Position numbers and translations under genes: made by a program
Shown: positions 1 to 8,514 of the stretch, piece by piece
Layout: every line of letters starts with the position of its first letter
Numbering within the stretch: position 1 is the stretch's first letter
DNA from: Halomonas zincidurans B6
GTDB taxonomy: Bacteria > Pseudomonadota > Gammaproteobacteria > Pseudomonadales > Halomonadaceae
DNA length: 64,000 nucleotides
Direction: 5' to 3'
Assembly (NCBI RefSeq): GCF_000731955.1
Contig: NZ_JNCK01000001.1
Coordinates: 2,232,001 to 2,296,000, forward strand
The notes under the pieces: generated by a model
What the model was told of the DNA's origin: nothing
The model's input: the letters and a program-made list of their open reading frames with translations, nothing else
Database searches by the model: none

Positions 1-889
1 CCTGGGCTTCACCGGTATCGTGACGATCTCCTACTGGCTGGCCGGCATGCTTCCCCTCGATGCCATCGTGCATGCCATGACCACGGTCGCCACGGGCGGT
101 TTCGCCAATACCGATGCATCCTTTGGCGCCTATAGCAACCAGCCGCAAATACTCTGGCTGGCTTCGCTGTTCATGTTCTGCGCCTCACTGCCCTTCGTCA
201 TCTACATACGCGCGCTGCGCGAGACCCGCAGCGCCCTTTGGCGAGACCAGCAGGTCATCGGCCTCTGTTACCTGCTGCTGGTTGCCATAACGATTCTTAC
301 CGGCTACAGGATCGCCCAGGGCACGGAGCCTTTTGCGGCGCTGACCCAGGTCACCTTCAACGTGACTTCCATCGTCAGCACGACGGGTTACGCCTCTGAA
401 GACTATACGACCTGGGGCGCACTGTTCATCGTCGCGTTCTTCTATCTGACCTTTATCGGCGGCTGCAGCGGCTCGACCAGCGGCGGCATGAAGATATTCC
501 GCTTCCAGATCGGCCAGGTCATGCTGACCAATCAGTTGCGTTTTCTGGTGCACGCCAACGGCACCTTTCCCCAACGCTACAATGGGCGGCGCTTGCCGGA
601 TGAAGTGATCAGGGGGGTTATCGCGTTCTCGTTCTTCTTCTTCCTGACGATCGCCGGTCTCGCCCTCGGGTTGGCCATGTTGGGACTCGACATGGTATCC
701 GCGCTCTCGGGCGCGGCCACGGCAGTGGCCAACGTCGGTCCCGGGCTCGGCGACGTGATCGGACCGGCCGGAAATTTCGCCTCGCTGCCCGATGCGGCGA
801 AGTGGCTGCTGAGCATTGGAATGCTGATGGGACGCCTGGAGATCCTCACCGTGATCGTGCTGTTCACGCCCACGTTCTGGAAGAAGTAG
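1..889 (+). CDS. trkH: TrkH-family potassium uptake protein, C-terminal part (5' end outside window)
   Basis: Membrane subunit of a Trk K+ uptake system; it conducts K+ through the inner membrane with a cytoplasmic TrkA partner. The frame is open from base 2, so the GTG at 20 is internal and the true start lies off the window. Visible pore-loop signatures are TTVATGGF, STTGYA, the strongly diagnostic GGCSGSTSGGMKIFRFQ and NVGPGLG, separated by long hydrophobic helices; the first loop is missing. The family runs to about 480 residues, so roughly 60% is present. It ends in FWKK, typical of TrkH. A K+ channel gene follows 45 bases later, suggesting a small K+ homeostasis group. TrkI and TrkH cannot be told apart from this fragment. 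Confidence 0.93.
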   Translation, partial: LGFTGIVTISYWLAGMLPLDAIVHAMTTVATGGFANTDASFGAYSNQPQILWLASLFMFCASLPFVIYIRALRETRSALWRDQQVIGLCYLLLVAITILTGYRIAQGTEPFAALTQVTFNVTSIVSTTGYASEDYTTWGALFIVAFFYLTFIGGCSGSTSGGMKIFRFQIGQVMLTNQLRFLVHANGTFPQRYNGRRLPDEVIRGVIAFSFFFFLTIAGLALGLAMLGLDMVSALSGAATAVANVGPGLGDVIGPAGNFASLPDAAKWLLSIGMLMGRLEILTVIVLFTPTFWKK

Positions 890-933
890 ACGCGCCTTCC
901 CCGACGAGCGACCACATTGACAGGAGAGCGCCC

Positions 934-1809
934 TTGTCTTCTTTACGACCTGCCAAGGCAGGCCTGCGCACGAAGCTATTTCAGGTCATCTTCGAGTCGG
1001 ACAGCCGCCTGGCCAAGGGCTTCGATGTCGTACTGATCCTGATGATCCTGGCCAGCGTGGCCGTGGTCATGCTGGATAGCGTCGAAGGCTATCGCGGTGC
1101 GTTCGGCACGCTCTTCTACGAGGCGGAGTGGGTCTTCACGCTACTGTTCACGCTGGAACTGGCGGCCCGCCTGTACTGCCTGGAGCGGCCCCTCAAGTAC
1201 CTGACGTCGTTTTACGGCGTGGTCGACCTGCTGTCGATCCTGCCCACCTGGCTAGCCCTGCTGCTCCCCTGGGGCCAGTCGCTGCTGGTGGTGAGGCTGC
1301 TGCGTGTGCTGCGCATCTTCCGCGTGCTGCGGCTGATGCAGTTCGTCGGCGAGGGCCGGCTGCTGATCGATGCCCTGAAGAGAAGCTGGCATCAGATATT
1401 GCTGTTCCTGTTCGCCGTGCTGATGATCGTGATTATCTTCAGCAGCGTAGTGTATCTGATCGAGCCCCCCGAAGCGGGCTTCACCAATATCCCCACAGCG
1501 GTCTACTGGGGCGTGGTCACCCTGACCACGGTGGGCTATGGCGATATCACCCCGGTCACCCCGCTGGGGCAGTTCCTCTCGATGGTGGTCATGCTGGTCG
1601 GTTACTCGATCATCGCCGTGCCCACCGGGGTGTTCTCCGCCGAGGTGATTCGTTCGCTGCGCGAACAGCGCTACTCCAACGAGGCCTGCCCCGGCTGCGG
1701 CCTCGACCACCACGATCACGACGCCCGCTACTGCCGGCGCTGCGGCACCTGGCTCGACGAGGAGACCGAGGATCCGCGCCTCTCCGCCCGGGAAGACACG
1801 GACACCTGA
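934..1809 (+). CDS. Voltage-gated potassium channel with C-terminal zinc ribbon
   Basis: Six-helix K+ channel of 291 residues. The start chosen is TTG 934, which has AGGAG at 922-926; upstream in-frame ATGs lie inside trkH. S1-S3 cover about residues 30-110. S4 (about 119-136) has arginines at three-residue spacing, marking a voltage sensor. The pore loop carries the selectivity filter TVGYGD at 199-204, followed by S6. After S6 comes a short linker and a Cys4 zinc ribbon (C252, C255, C267, C270) with a His/Asp-rich loop, then an acidic tail. The ribbon replaces the usual RCK or cyclic-nucleotide domain and may sense metal or redox state, or mediate assembly; that role is inference. Confidence 0.9.
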   Translation: MSSLRPAKAGLRTKLFQVIFESDSRLAKGFDVVLILMILASVAVVMLDSVEGYRGAFGTLFYEAEWVFTLLFTLELAARLYCLERPLKYLTSFYGVVDLLSILPTWLALLLPWGQSLLVVRLLRVLRIFRVLRLMQFVGEGRLLIDALKRSWHQILLFLFAVLMIVIIFSSVVYLIEPPEAGFTNIPTAVYWGVVTLTTVGYGDITPVTPLGQFLSMVVMLVGYSIIAVPTGVFSAEVIRSLREQRYSNEACPGCGLDHHDHDARYCRRCGTWLDEETEDPRLSAREDTDT

Positions 1810-2149
1810 GGCCGGCCCTGCAGAAGCAGGCGTCCCGGCTTGCGCGGGCCACCTGGCCGGGTGCGAGATGAGCCGGGCATCCGCCAAGCCCTCCTGCCCG
1901 GGACACCGCGAAACCGCGAAACCGCCTCATCCGACCCGGCGGCGCCCGAGTCCGCAACCGCCCGGGAGCCCGCCCGGAGCGCAACGCGGGCGCCCATGAA
2001 GGTCTTCCCTCACGCGACTCGCCGTGACGATCCGGCTCGATCACCCATACCAAAGTCTCGCGCATAAAGTTCAATGCGCAAAACCCCTCGTCCGCGCATA
2101 TGATGATTCTCAATCACCTATGAACAAGCAGAATCATTCAGGCCAATTC
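1810..2149. other. Intergenic region, no gene seen
   Basis: About 340 bases between the K+ channel and the DeoR regulator. It is GC-rich with overlapping open frames on both strands, but none has a plausible protein or ribosome site. The last 100 bases are more AT-rich (around 2040-2120) and probably hold the promoter of the regulator. No convincing terminator or -35/-10 pair could be picked by eye. Confidence 0.5.
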
Positions 2150-2941
2150 ATGAGCGAGTATGCGCGCCAAGCCAAGATCGAGCTGATCCTTCAAGAACGT
2201 CCTTTCATGTCGGTGAAAGAGTTAACGCACATGCTGGGCGTTTCGGCGGCCACCATACGCCGCGACATCGACAAGCTGGACGAAGCGGGACTGGCACGCA
2301 AGGTGTACGGCGGTATCGCTGCCATCGAGTCGGCGCACCAGCGCGCCGTCGCCCTGCCCTTTTCCGACAACCGCGACATCGCCGTCGACGCCAAGCGGGC
2401 CATTGCCCGCGAGGCCAGCCAGCGGGTACGCGAAGGCAGCTTGATCGTCGTTCACGCCGGTTCGACCTGCTTCCACTTCGGCGTGCTCATTGCCGACTGG
2501 AACGTGCGCATCCTGACGCACTCGATGCCATTGGCCGCCTATCTGTCCGAGTTCGGAAGCTGCCAGTTGACCTTGGGCGGCGGCGACCTGCATCGCGAGC
2601 CGGGGATCCTGCACGATCCGGCCGGCGACGACCAGACCTTCTTCGCTTCGCAGTTCTTTGTCGGCGCCCTCGGGGTCGGCGCGCAGGGCATCCTCGAATC
2701 CCATCCGCTGCTTGTCCATTTCGTGCAGCACTTCGCCGACCGGGTCAACGAAGTCGTGCTTCTCGTCGATAGCCGCAAGTTCAAGGAGTCCCCTCCCCTC
2801 GTGGCACTGCCCTTCCGGCGTGTGTCGCACCTGATCACCGACGACGGCCTCGACGACAACGATGCAAAGCTGCTGGAGAGCCAAGGCGTTCGCTACACGA
2901 TCGCCAAGACGGCGGGAGGCGTTGATGAACAAGAGCGATGA
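2150..2941 (+). CDS. DeoR-family transcriptional regulator
   Basis: Repressor of the DeoR sugar-metabolism family, 264 residues from ATG 2150 (ATG 2120 is an in-frame alternative adding ten residues). The N-terminal winged helix is clear: about residues 7-60 contain MSVKELTHMLGVSAATIRRD, followed by the family GLARKVYGGI hinge. The rest is the DeoR C-terminal sugar-phosphate sensor domain, with typical IVVHAGSTCFHF and NEVVLLVDSRKF blocks. Its 3' end overlaps the start of a sugar ABC ATPase by 17 bases, so it is probably a local regulator of that uptake operon. Since the operon is truncated downstream, the regulator may now be without its original function. Confidence 0.88.
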   Translation: MSEYARQAKIELILQERPFMSVKELTHMLGVSAATIRRDIDKLDEAGLARKVYGGIAAIESAHQRAVALPFSDNRDIAVDAKRAIAREASQRVREGSLIVVHAGSTCFHFGVLIADWNVRILTHSMPLAAYLSEFGSCQLTLGGGDLHREPGILHDPAGDDQTFFASQFFVGALGVGAQGILESHPLLVHFVQHFADRVNEVVLLVDSRKFKESPPLVALPFRRVSHLITDDGLDDNDAKLLESQGVRYTIAKTAGGVDEQER

Positions 2942-4276
2942 ACCTCTCCTGGAGATGACCGACATTTGCAAGACCTTCGGAGGCGTCAAGGCGCTGCAGT
3001 CCGTGGCGCTGACCGCCTGGGCCGGTGAGGTGCATGCCCTCATGGGCGAGAACGGCGCGGGAAAGTCCACCCTGATGAAAGTCCTGTCAGGTGCCCTCGC
3101 TCCCGACAGCGGTGGCGAAGTGCGCGTCGCGGGCCGCGTGATGCCGACCGGCGATACCCGGCTCTCGAAGGCTCACGGCATCGCCGTCATCTATCAGGAG
3201 CTCTCGTTGGCGCCGAACCTGACGGTGGCGCAAAACATATTCCTGGGCGCGGAAAAGGCGCGCGTCGGTGTCGTCGACCGTCACGCCATGCAAGCGGAAT
3301 CACGGCCGATTCTCGACAGGCTGGGCATCGGCTTTTCTCCCGAGACGCCCGTGAGCCGCTTGTCCCTGGGTGAGCGCCAGCTCGTGGAAATCGCAAGAGC
3401 TTTATCCACCGATGCCCGAATCATCGTGATGGACGAGCCGACGACCTCGCTGTCGAGCCGCGAGACCGAAAACCTCTTCAGGGTCATAGAAGGGCTCAAG
3501 CGCGAGGGCATCGCGATCATCTACATCTCTCACCGCATGGAAGAGGTCTATCGCCTGTCCGACCGGTGCTCGGTACTACGCGACGGCACCTATGTCGGCA
3601 CGCTTGAACAGGACGAACTCGATGCCGAACGCCTGGTCGCGATGATGGTCGGGCGCGATATCTCGTCCTTCTACAAGAAGGCGCATGAACCTGCCGAAGC
3701 GAATCGCAACGTGGTTCTCCGCGTGGAAAACATGGGGGACGGCAAGACGGTCAAAGGCTGTTCCTTCGATGTGCACAGGGGCGAGGTCCTGGGCGTGGCC
3801 GGACTCGTTGGTTCGGGGCGTACCGAGCTGCTGCGCCTGATTTACGGCGCCGACCCCGCCACGAGCGGCAAGGTGGTCCTGAACGGTGAAACCGTAACGC
3901 CGAAATCGCCGCGTGATGCCCTCGACAAGGGCATCGCTTACCTCACCGAGGACCGCAAGGCCCTGGGGCTCTTTCTCGACATGTCCATCTCCGACAACGT
4001 GAGCATGGCCGTGGCCGAGCACGATGCCCGACCTGGCGGCATCCGCAATATCGCCGCCGCCGCCGAACGGGCGAAGAAGGCGATCGGAAACCTCGCCATT
4101 CGTACGTCCTCGCCCAGGCAGGCCGTGGGCGCCCTATCGGGCGGCAACCAGCAGAAAGTGTTGCTGGCACGCTTGCTGGAAGCCAACCCGAAGGTCCTCA
4201 TGCTCGATGAGCCGACGCGCGGCGTCGATGTGGGTGCAAAGTCCGAAATCTATCGCTTGATAGATGAGCTGGCGAA
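2925..4276 (+). pseudogene. Sugar ABC transporter ATP-binding protein (RbsA/XylG/MglA type), 3' truncated
   Basis: Double-domain ATPase of a ribose/galactose-type importer. Start ATG 2925 has GGGAGG just upstream. First domain: Walker A GENGAGKST at residues 41-49, signature LSLGERQ, Walker B IIVMDEPTTSLS. The second, degenerate domain has GLVGSGRTELLR and LSGGNQQKV, then MLDEPTRGVDVGAKSEIYRL. Homology stops at ELAKQ near 4276, about 50 residues before the usual end. The frame then runs into an antisense IS1380 remnant, giving a nonsense tail to 4394. Permease and binding-protein genes expected next are absent. The product probably cannot complete the second nucleotide-binding domain. The sugar cannot be named. 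Confidence 0.85.
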
Positions 4277-4455
4277 GCAGCAGGACACCGCCATCGGAGG
4301 TGATCTCACCGCCGTCGAAACCGGCGGTGACCTGGCGGCCTTTACAGCGTGGAAACGAGGCGGTCGGCATGGTACATTTCGTCATGGCGGTTGATGCGGT
4401 TGATTCTTGTGTAGGAGCTTGAATTATAACCGATTTTCAGCCGCTTTTTTCATGT
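4277..4455 (-). mobile_element. IS1380-family remnant (5' end of transposase)
   Basis: On the minus strand an ATG at 4385 begins a peptide containing VTAGFDGGEITSDGGVLLLR, the highly conserved N-terminus of IS1380-family DDE transposases. Homology stops after about 40 codons, where it meets the reversed end of the sugar ABC ATPase. The leader upstream of the ATG (to about 4455) probably includes the outer end of the element. The outer boundary is approximate, since no second inverted repeat remains. The junction has short microhomology: CTGGCGAAGCAG fits both partners. This points to a deletion that removed most of the IS and the ABC operon together. Confidence 0.7.
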
Positions 4456-4996
4456 CTGATGAAATATCCGGGATAGCCCGGCGTGGCTGGTGAGGGTACG
4501 GCGACTGGCGCGAAACGTGACGTTGGGCATGGCACTGTCTGGGTGAATGACGATATTCGCTATATTGCCATGCAGGTCAGTAGGTTAGAAGCGCTGCAGG
4601 GGGTCAGTCTCACGGATTCAGGTATAAGTCAATCAGTTAGGAACATTGAAAGATGTCATCAAATGCTGCGAGAACCGCATGGTCTCGCAGCGCTAGAGCC
4701 CGACCGTCCCGTCACCCTCAACCGCCTCGATGCAGCTTGAAATCAGGATCGACCGCAAGGAGAATCACGCGCCGTCAGCCTAAAGGCTTTCGTGGGTGGG
4801 AACTTGTTCCCGATTTGGCGCAGGCTTCCATCGCGTATGAATTCGCTTCCACGAAACCCCGATTCGAGGATCTTATGGAAGGAACCTGGGCCCCGATGAT
4901 GCAAGGTGGAGGGGGGTGAGAGTGACCTCGAGTCCTATCATTGCCAAACCATCTGAGGCAAAATAACATGCACATATACTCCACAAAACTCATATT
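4456..4996. other. Intergenic region with hairpin and REP unit
   Basis: No gene recognised in 540 bases. At 4665-4692 there is a perfect 8-bp hairpin (CTGCGAGA / TCTCGCAG), without a T-run. A REP unit lies at 4792-4860 (separate entry). Base composition turns AT-rich from about 4920 into the following glycan genes, which suggests a transfer boundary near here. Confidence 0.5.
4792..4860. repeat. REP/BIME unit, distant copy
   Basis: A roughly 69-base unit made of two palindromic halves: GGGAACTTGTTCCC, then GCGTATGAATTCGC. It is bounded by outer arms GTGGG and CCACGAAACCC. The same unit, with GCGAATAAATTCGC as second palindrome, occurs at 61046-61115 and split around the RAYT gene at 61157-61738. 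Known REP sequences are mobilised in trans by RAYT transposases; this copy lies 56 kb from the gene. Confidence 0.8.
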
Positions 4997-5911
4997 ATGA
5001 ATAGCCAACCTGAAGCTTGCCCACGAGTCTCCATTGTCATTCCCAGCTACAACCGCTGGCCACATGTATGCGAAGCAATCGATAGTGTTATCAAACAGGA
5101 CTATGAAAACATAGAGTGCATCGTTGTCGATGATGCATCCACCGATGGTAGCTTCAAGAAAATAGCACAGCACTACTCTTCCGAGGAAAAGGTATCCGTA
5201 AGAGAATTATCTAAAAATGCGGGGCAATCTGCTGCTAGAAATTTTGGAGCGCGGCTGGCTACTGGGGAACTGCTATGCTTTCTCGACTCAGACGACCTTC
5301 TTCTTGAAGGCTCTATAAAATATAGAGCCTCAGCATACATAGAGACCCAAAATTACAAGGAAATCGTTGTTGGGGGAAACATCACCTCAGAGAACAAGAC
5401 CCTAACATTGCCCTCACCGAAAGAAAGATTGGACGCAATTTCTCTGAACGAATACCTCTCCGACCGGGGATGGATTCATACCAATACGATAATGATGCCC
5501 ACACAGGAATTCTTAAAACTCAAGGGCTTTAAAGAAAACTTGCGACAAAAAGAAGATATCGAATTTTTTATTCGCGCCCTTTGCCACATGAAAACTCGAT
5601 ACTGTGGCTATGCTACTTCTCAGATGCGATCAGTTGATCATCACCGTGCAAGACACGATTATGAACATATAGCCAAGCAAGGTTACGGCTTTTTAAACGC
5701 AATAAAATCAAATCAACTGCTTAAAGAGCGAGTCTCGCCAAAAATACTGTCCGATTTTTTAAAGCTAAACCTAAACTCCTACTTAAACGCCCTGTACAAG
5801 CTTAAAAGATACTCCGAATTTCGTAGCGAGCTTGTAAAGGCCAGGAAAAACGGCGATATAAAAATAACAAAAAAAATTGCAAAGAGATATATGGTATCTC
5901 TTGTCAAATAG
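4997..5911 (+). CDS. Family 2 glycosyltransferase
   Basis: Cytoplasmic GT-A glycosyltransferase of 304 residues, probably adding a sugar to a surface glycan. The N-terminal Rossmann-like core shows VSIVIPSYNRW, then ECIVVDDASTDGS, and the metal-binding DxD region FLDSDDLLLEG at about residues 93-103. The catalytic-region ED motif appears as KEDIEFFIRAL. No membrane helix is evident. Codon use and base composition are clearly more AT-rich than in the flanking genes, as with the pyruvyl transferase facing it, consistent with a transferred glycan island. The donor and acceptor sugars cannot be told. It converges on the pyruvyl transferase gene, with 12 bases between stops. Confidence 0.88.
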   Translation: MNSQPEACPRVSIVIPSYNRWPHVCEAIDSVIKQDYENIECIVVDDASTDGSFKKIAQHYSSEEKVSVRELSKNAGQSAARNFGARLATGELLCFLDSDDLLLEGSIKYRASAYIETQNYKEIVVGGNITSENKTLTLPSPKERLDAISLNEYLSDRGWIHTNTIMMPTQEFLKLKGFKENLRQKEDIEFFIRALCHMKTRYCGYATSQMRSVDHHRARHDYEHIAKQGYGFLNAIKSNQLLKERVSPKILSDFLKLNLNSYLNALYKLKRYSEFRSELVKARKNGDIKITKKIAKRYMVSLVK

Positions 5912-6286
5912 AATATACTATAGTTACCGAACCATAACCCCTGCACTCTTGAGATATTCAGGGCCAGGCATTAAGAAATCCTCTTCCATATAATTAAGCG
6001 TTACAGGGCTCAGGCCAACCCCTGACATGAATTTTCCCTCAAACCCCTCTAATGGCTTAGGCAAATCTATTCCAATAGAAGAATAATAGTCTTTAAATTT
6101 CAACAAGGATTCATGAATAGGCTGTACAAACGTAACAGGTCTCTCTAATGCATGCGAAAACACAATGCCATGCAGAGATGAGCTAAATACGTGTTCAGCG
6201 CTTAGTATTTCACGGCATATATCTTCAGGAGAAGCATCTATATCAACCATCTTCATATTGCCTTTGCCTTCGATCTTTCTATAATA

Positions 6287-7635
6287 GGCTCTTCGTCGTT
6301 GGGTGTGGAATTCGTCCCTTGAACTGGGCCAGGATATGACCTCCACATGGACAGGAGGCAGGACATGAACAGTACGCAGATTCTGACCCTTGGCCTGGGC
6401 CTTGAAGCACCTTGGACTCTCAAGGATCAGCACCTGGATACTGCCGTGTCACCTCACCGTCTGGACCTCCATGTCGAAGCCGAGCGAGGTAGTCTTTACC
6501 CCTGCCCTGAGTGCGGCAAGGCCTGTCCTGCGCATGACTTCACCACCAGGACCTGGCGCCATCTGAACTTCTTTCAGCATCACTGTTACCTGCATGCTCG
6601 GGTGCCCCGCGCCAAGTGTCCCGAACATGGCATCAAACGTGTCGAGGTGCCCTGGGCGCGTCCCGGGAGCGACTTCACCCTGCTGTTCGAGCAGGCCGCC
6701 ATGGCCCTGGTCCGGGAGATGCCGGTGCTGGCCGCCGCCCGCCTGATCGAGATCACCGACAAGCGTCTGTGGCGCATCGTGCATCACTATGTCGGTTGCA
6801 TGCTCGAGCAACTCGATTTATCCGAGGTCAAGGCCGTGGGCTTGGATGAAACCGCGGCCAAGCGCGGCCATCGTTACGTCACCGTGTTCCTCGACATGCA
6901 GCGCAAGACCGAGCCCGTGCTCTTCGCCGTGCCGGGCCGTGGCAAGGCCACGGTCGAGGCCTTCAGCGACTTCCTGGCCGCGCATCAGGGCGATCCCGGC
7001 AACGTGCTGGAGGTGGTCTGCGACATGTCGCCGGCGTTCCTCAAGGGTGTGGAAGCGCAGTTACCCAACGCCGAGGTCACCGTTGACTGGTTTCATATCG
7101 TGCAGACCTTCACGCGCGCCCTGGATGAGGTCAGAAAGCGTGAGCGGCGCGAACAGCCACACCCCAAGCACCTGCGCTGGGCCGTCCTGCGCAACGCGGA
7201 ATCCGACAACCTGACGCCCCACCAGATCACCGCCTTGCAGGAACTGCTGGCTGACGAAAGCGCCACGGCCGATGCCTGGATCATCAAGGAGAAGCTGCGC
7301 TGGATTCAGCAGGCGCCCACCCCTCGCGGGGCCCGCTGGCGGATCACCCACTTCCTTAATTTCGCCCGGGAGGCGATCGCGGACAAGGCCCTGTTGGCGC
7401 CGGTCAGGAAGGCGTTGAACACCCTGGAACGGCATGCCGACCGGGTCATTCGGCGCTGGCTATCGGCGCTGACCAATGCACGACTGGAAGGGATGAACAG
7501 CTTGTTTCAAGCCGCCCGATCACGGGCTCGCGGGTACCGCAACGAGGGCTACTTCATCACCATGATCTATCTGATTGGCAGCCCGGTGGGGAGCCTGCTG
7601 GATCAGGCCAAATCCACATGAAACGTCGAAGAGCC
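6287..7635 (+). mobile_element. ISL3-family insertion sequence, complete
   Basis: 1,349 bp element. Terminal inverted repeats start GGCTCTTCGTCGTTGGG (left) and GGCTCTTCGACGTTTCA (right, reverse complement). It is flanked by a perfect 8-bp direct repeat, CTATAATA, at 6279-6286 and 7636-7643; 8 bp is the usual ISL3 target duplication. It holds one transposase gene on the plus strand. Perfect duplications and an intact gene indicate a recent insertion. Confidence 0.95.
6365..7621 (+). CDS. ISL3-family transposase
   Basis: DDE transposase of 418 residues. Start ATG 6365 was chosen because GGAGG lies about 10 bases upstream. The N-terminal zinc-finger-like region has CPECGKACPAHD and a second Cys pair around KCPEHG. 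The catalytic core shows GLDETAAKRGHRYVT (first Asp), then VVCDMSPAFLKG and VDWFHIVQ (second Asp). The C-terminus has the family pattern NARLEGMNSLFQ followed by RARGYRNEGYF. All expected blocks are present, so it is probably active. It fills almost the whole element. Confidence 0.95.
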   Translation: MNSTQILTLGLGLEAPWTLKDQHLDTAVSPHRLDLHVEAERGSLYPCPECGKACPAHDFTTRTWRHLNFFQHHCYLHARVPRAKCPEHGIKRVEVPWARPGSDFTLLFEQAAMALVREMPVLAAARLIEITDKRLWRIVHHYVGCMLEQLDLSEVKAVGLDETAAKRGHRYVTVFLDMQRKTEPVLFAVPGRGKATVEAFSDFLAAHQGDPGNVLEVVCDMSPAFLKGVEAQLPNAEVTVDWFHIVQTFTRALDEVRKRERREQPHPKHLRWAVLRNAESDNLTPHQITALQELLADESATADAWIIKEKLRWIQQAPTPRGARWRITHFLNFAREAIADKALLAPVRKALNTLERHADRVIRRWLSALTNARLEGMNSLFQAARSRARGYRNEGYFITMIYLIGSPVGSLLDQAKST

Positions 7636-8258
7636 CTATAATATCTCCTCTCTTTATAATGAGGTATAAAAATCACTTTACCTTTCTCCGGCTGGATTGA
7701 CTCATCACTGTACATAAAACGCACAAGAAGCCCTGGATCCATGAGGAAGCTCACATTAGATACGTCATATCCTTTTTCTTTAAACTCATCATACGTTATT
7801 GGTCCTCGAAGGCCAAAAATCTTTACATCGCTCTTTTTTTCAATATCATCAGCTTTCCCTTGAGTACCAACCCCGCAAATTACATCTCCATCTTTAACCC
7901 TATGAGAAACGGAGCCTATCATTAGCAACCGCCGCCCTTCCTGTGAGATATTTACCGGGCTGGCGTTATATTTAGACTCAATAATGTTTCTGTTTAAGAT
8001 ATCGCCCGCGTTACCAGTCTCGAAATATTTAAACCCATCCCGCCTGACCACGTCTCTAATCTTTATTTTCCACTTAGGCATTACTCCATGGTGCCAATAA
8101 TAAGCTCTAACCTTCATAAAATATTTTCTCTATATGGGTCATGTGTATTTTTGATTTATCACTTATCGAAGCTATAACCTGGTGACTTGGTGGTGGAGCA
8201 GAATACCAGCGACACCCGCCAAACGTAACCACAAGGCCCCGCTTGAGCCAGACGCAAC

Positions 8259-8490
8259 GTAAGCGCCGTTAAACCGACCCACTTGCCCTAACCGTATTGA
8301 GCCACTTTTTTTGAAGCGGGCAGCGTCGCGTTCCAGGGCAAGAGTGTTTCGAGTTGTTCGAGGGTAACCGCATCGGCTATGTGCGTTAGCACATGGTGAA
8401 TATAAGCGGATGGCTCCAGGCCGTTGGCCTTGGCGGTTTCGATCAGCGAGTAACAGGTGGCACTCGCTTTAGCCCCTTGCGGGCGATGCC
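8259..8490 (-). mobile_element. IS66-family remnant (end of TnpC)
   Basis: On the minus strand the frame reads GAKASATCYSLIETAKANG, then a DUF4372-free tail ending VAQYG with TAG at 8288-8290. This is the conserved C-terminus of IS66 TnpC transposases. Downstream, GTAAGCGCC at 8259-8267 matches the terminal bases of IS66 elements. The other side is cut by an IS3 element at 8491, and no further IS66 sequence appears beyond that element, so most of the IS66 has been lost. Confidence 0.8.
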
Positions 8491-8514
8491 TGTCAAGCTT
8501 GTTGGCACCTGTAA

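Larger units (their letters stand above)
5924..8117 (-). pseudogene. Polysaccharide pyruvyl transferase family gene interrupted by ISL3 element
   Basis: The N-terminal part reads from ATG 8117 (GNAGDILNRNIIE, then GVGTQGKADDI and FGLRGPITYDEF). The C-terminal part ends at the TAA at 5924 (VFSSSLHGIVFSHALERPV). Both are hallmarks of the polysaccharide pyruvyl transferase family, which adds pyruvate ketals to surface sugars. An ISL3 element at 6287-7635 separates them. Removing the element and one copy of the 8-bp duplication CTATAATA leaves 837 bases, exactly 279 codons, with a smooth junction HYKERRYYRKIEGKG. So the gene was intact before a single insertion and is now inactive. It is AT-rich like the neighbouring glycosyltransferase. 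Confidence 0.9.

Noticed and set aside
4483..4919. Two plus-strand frames between the IS1380 remnant and the glycosyltransferase
   Set aside because: One contains the REP unit, the other has no recognisable domain or start signal. They look like non-coding debris.
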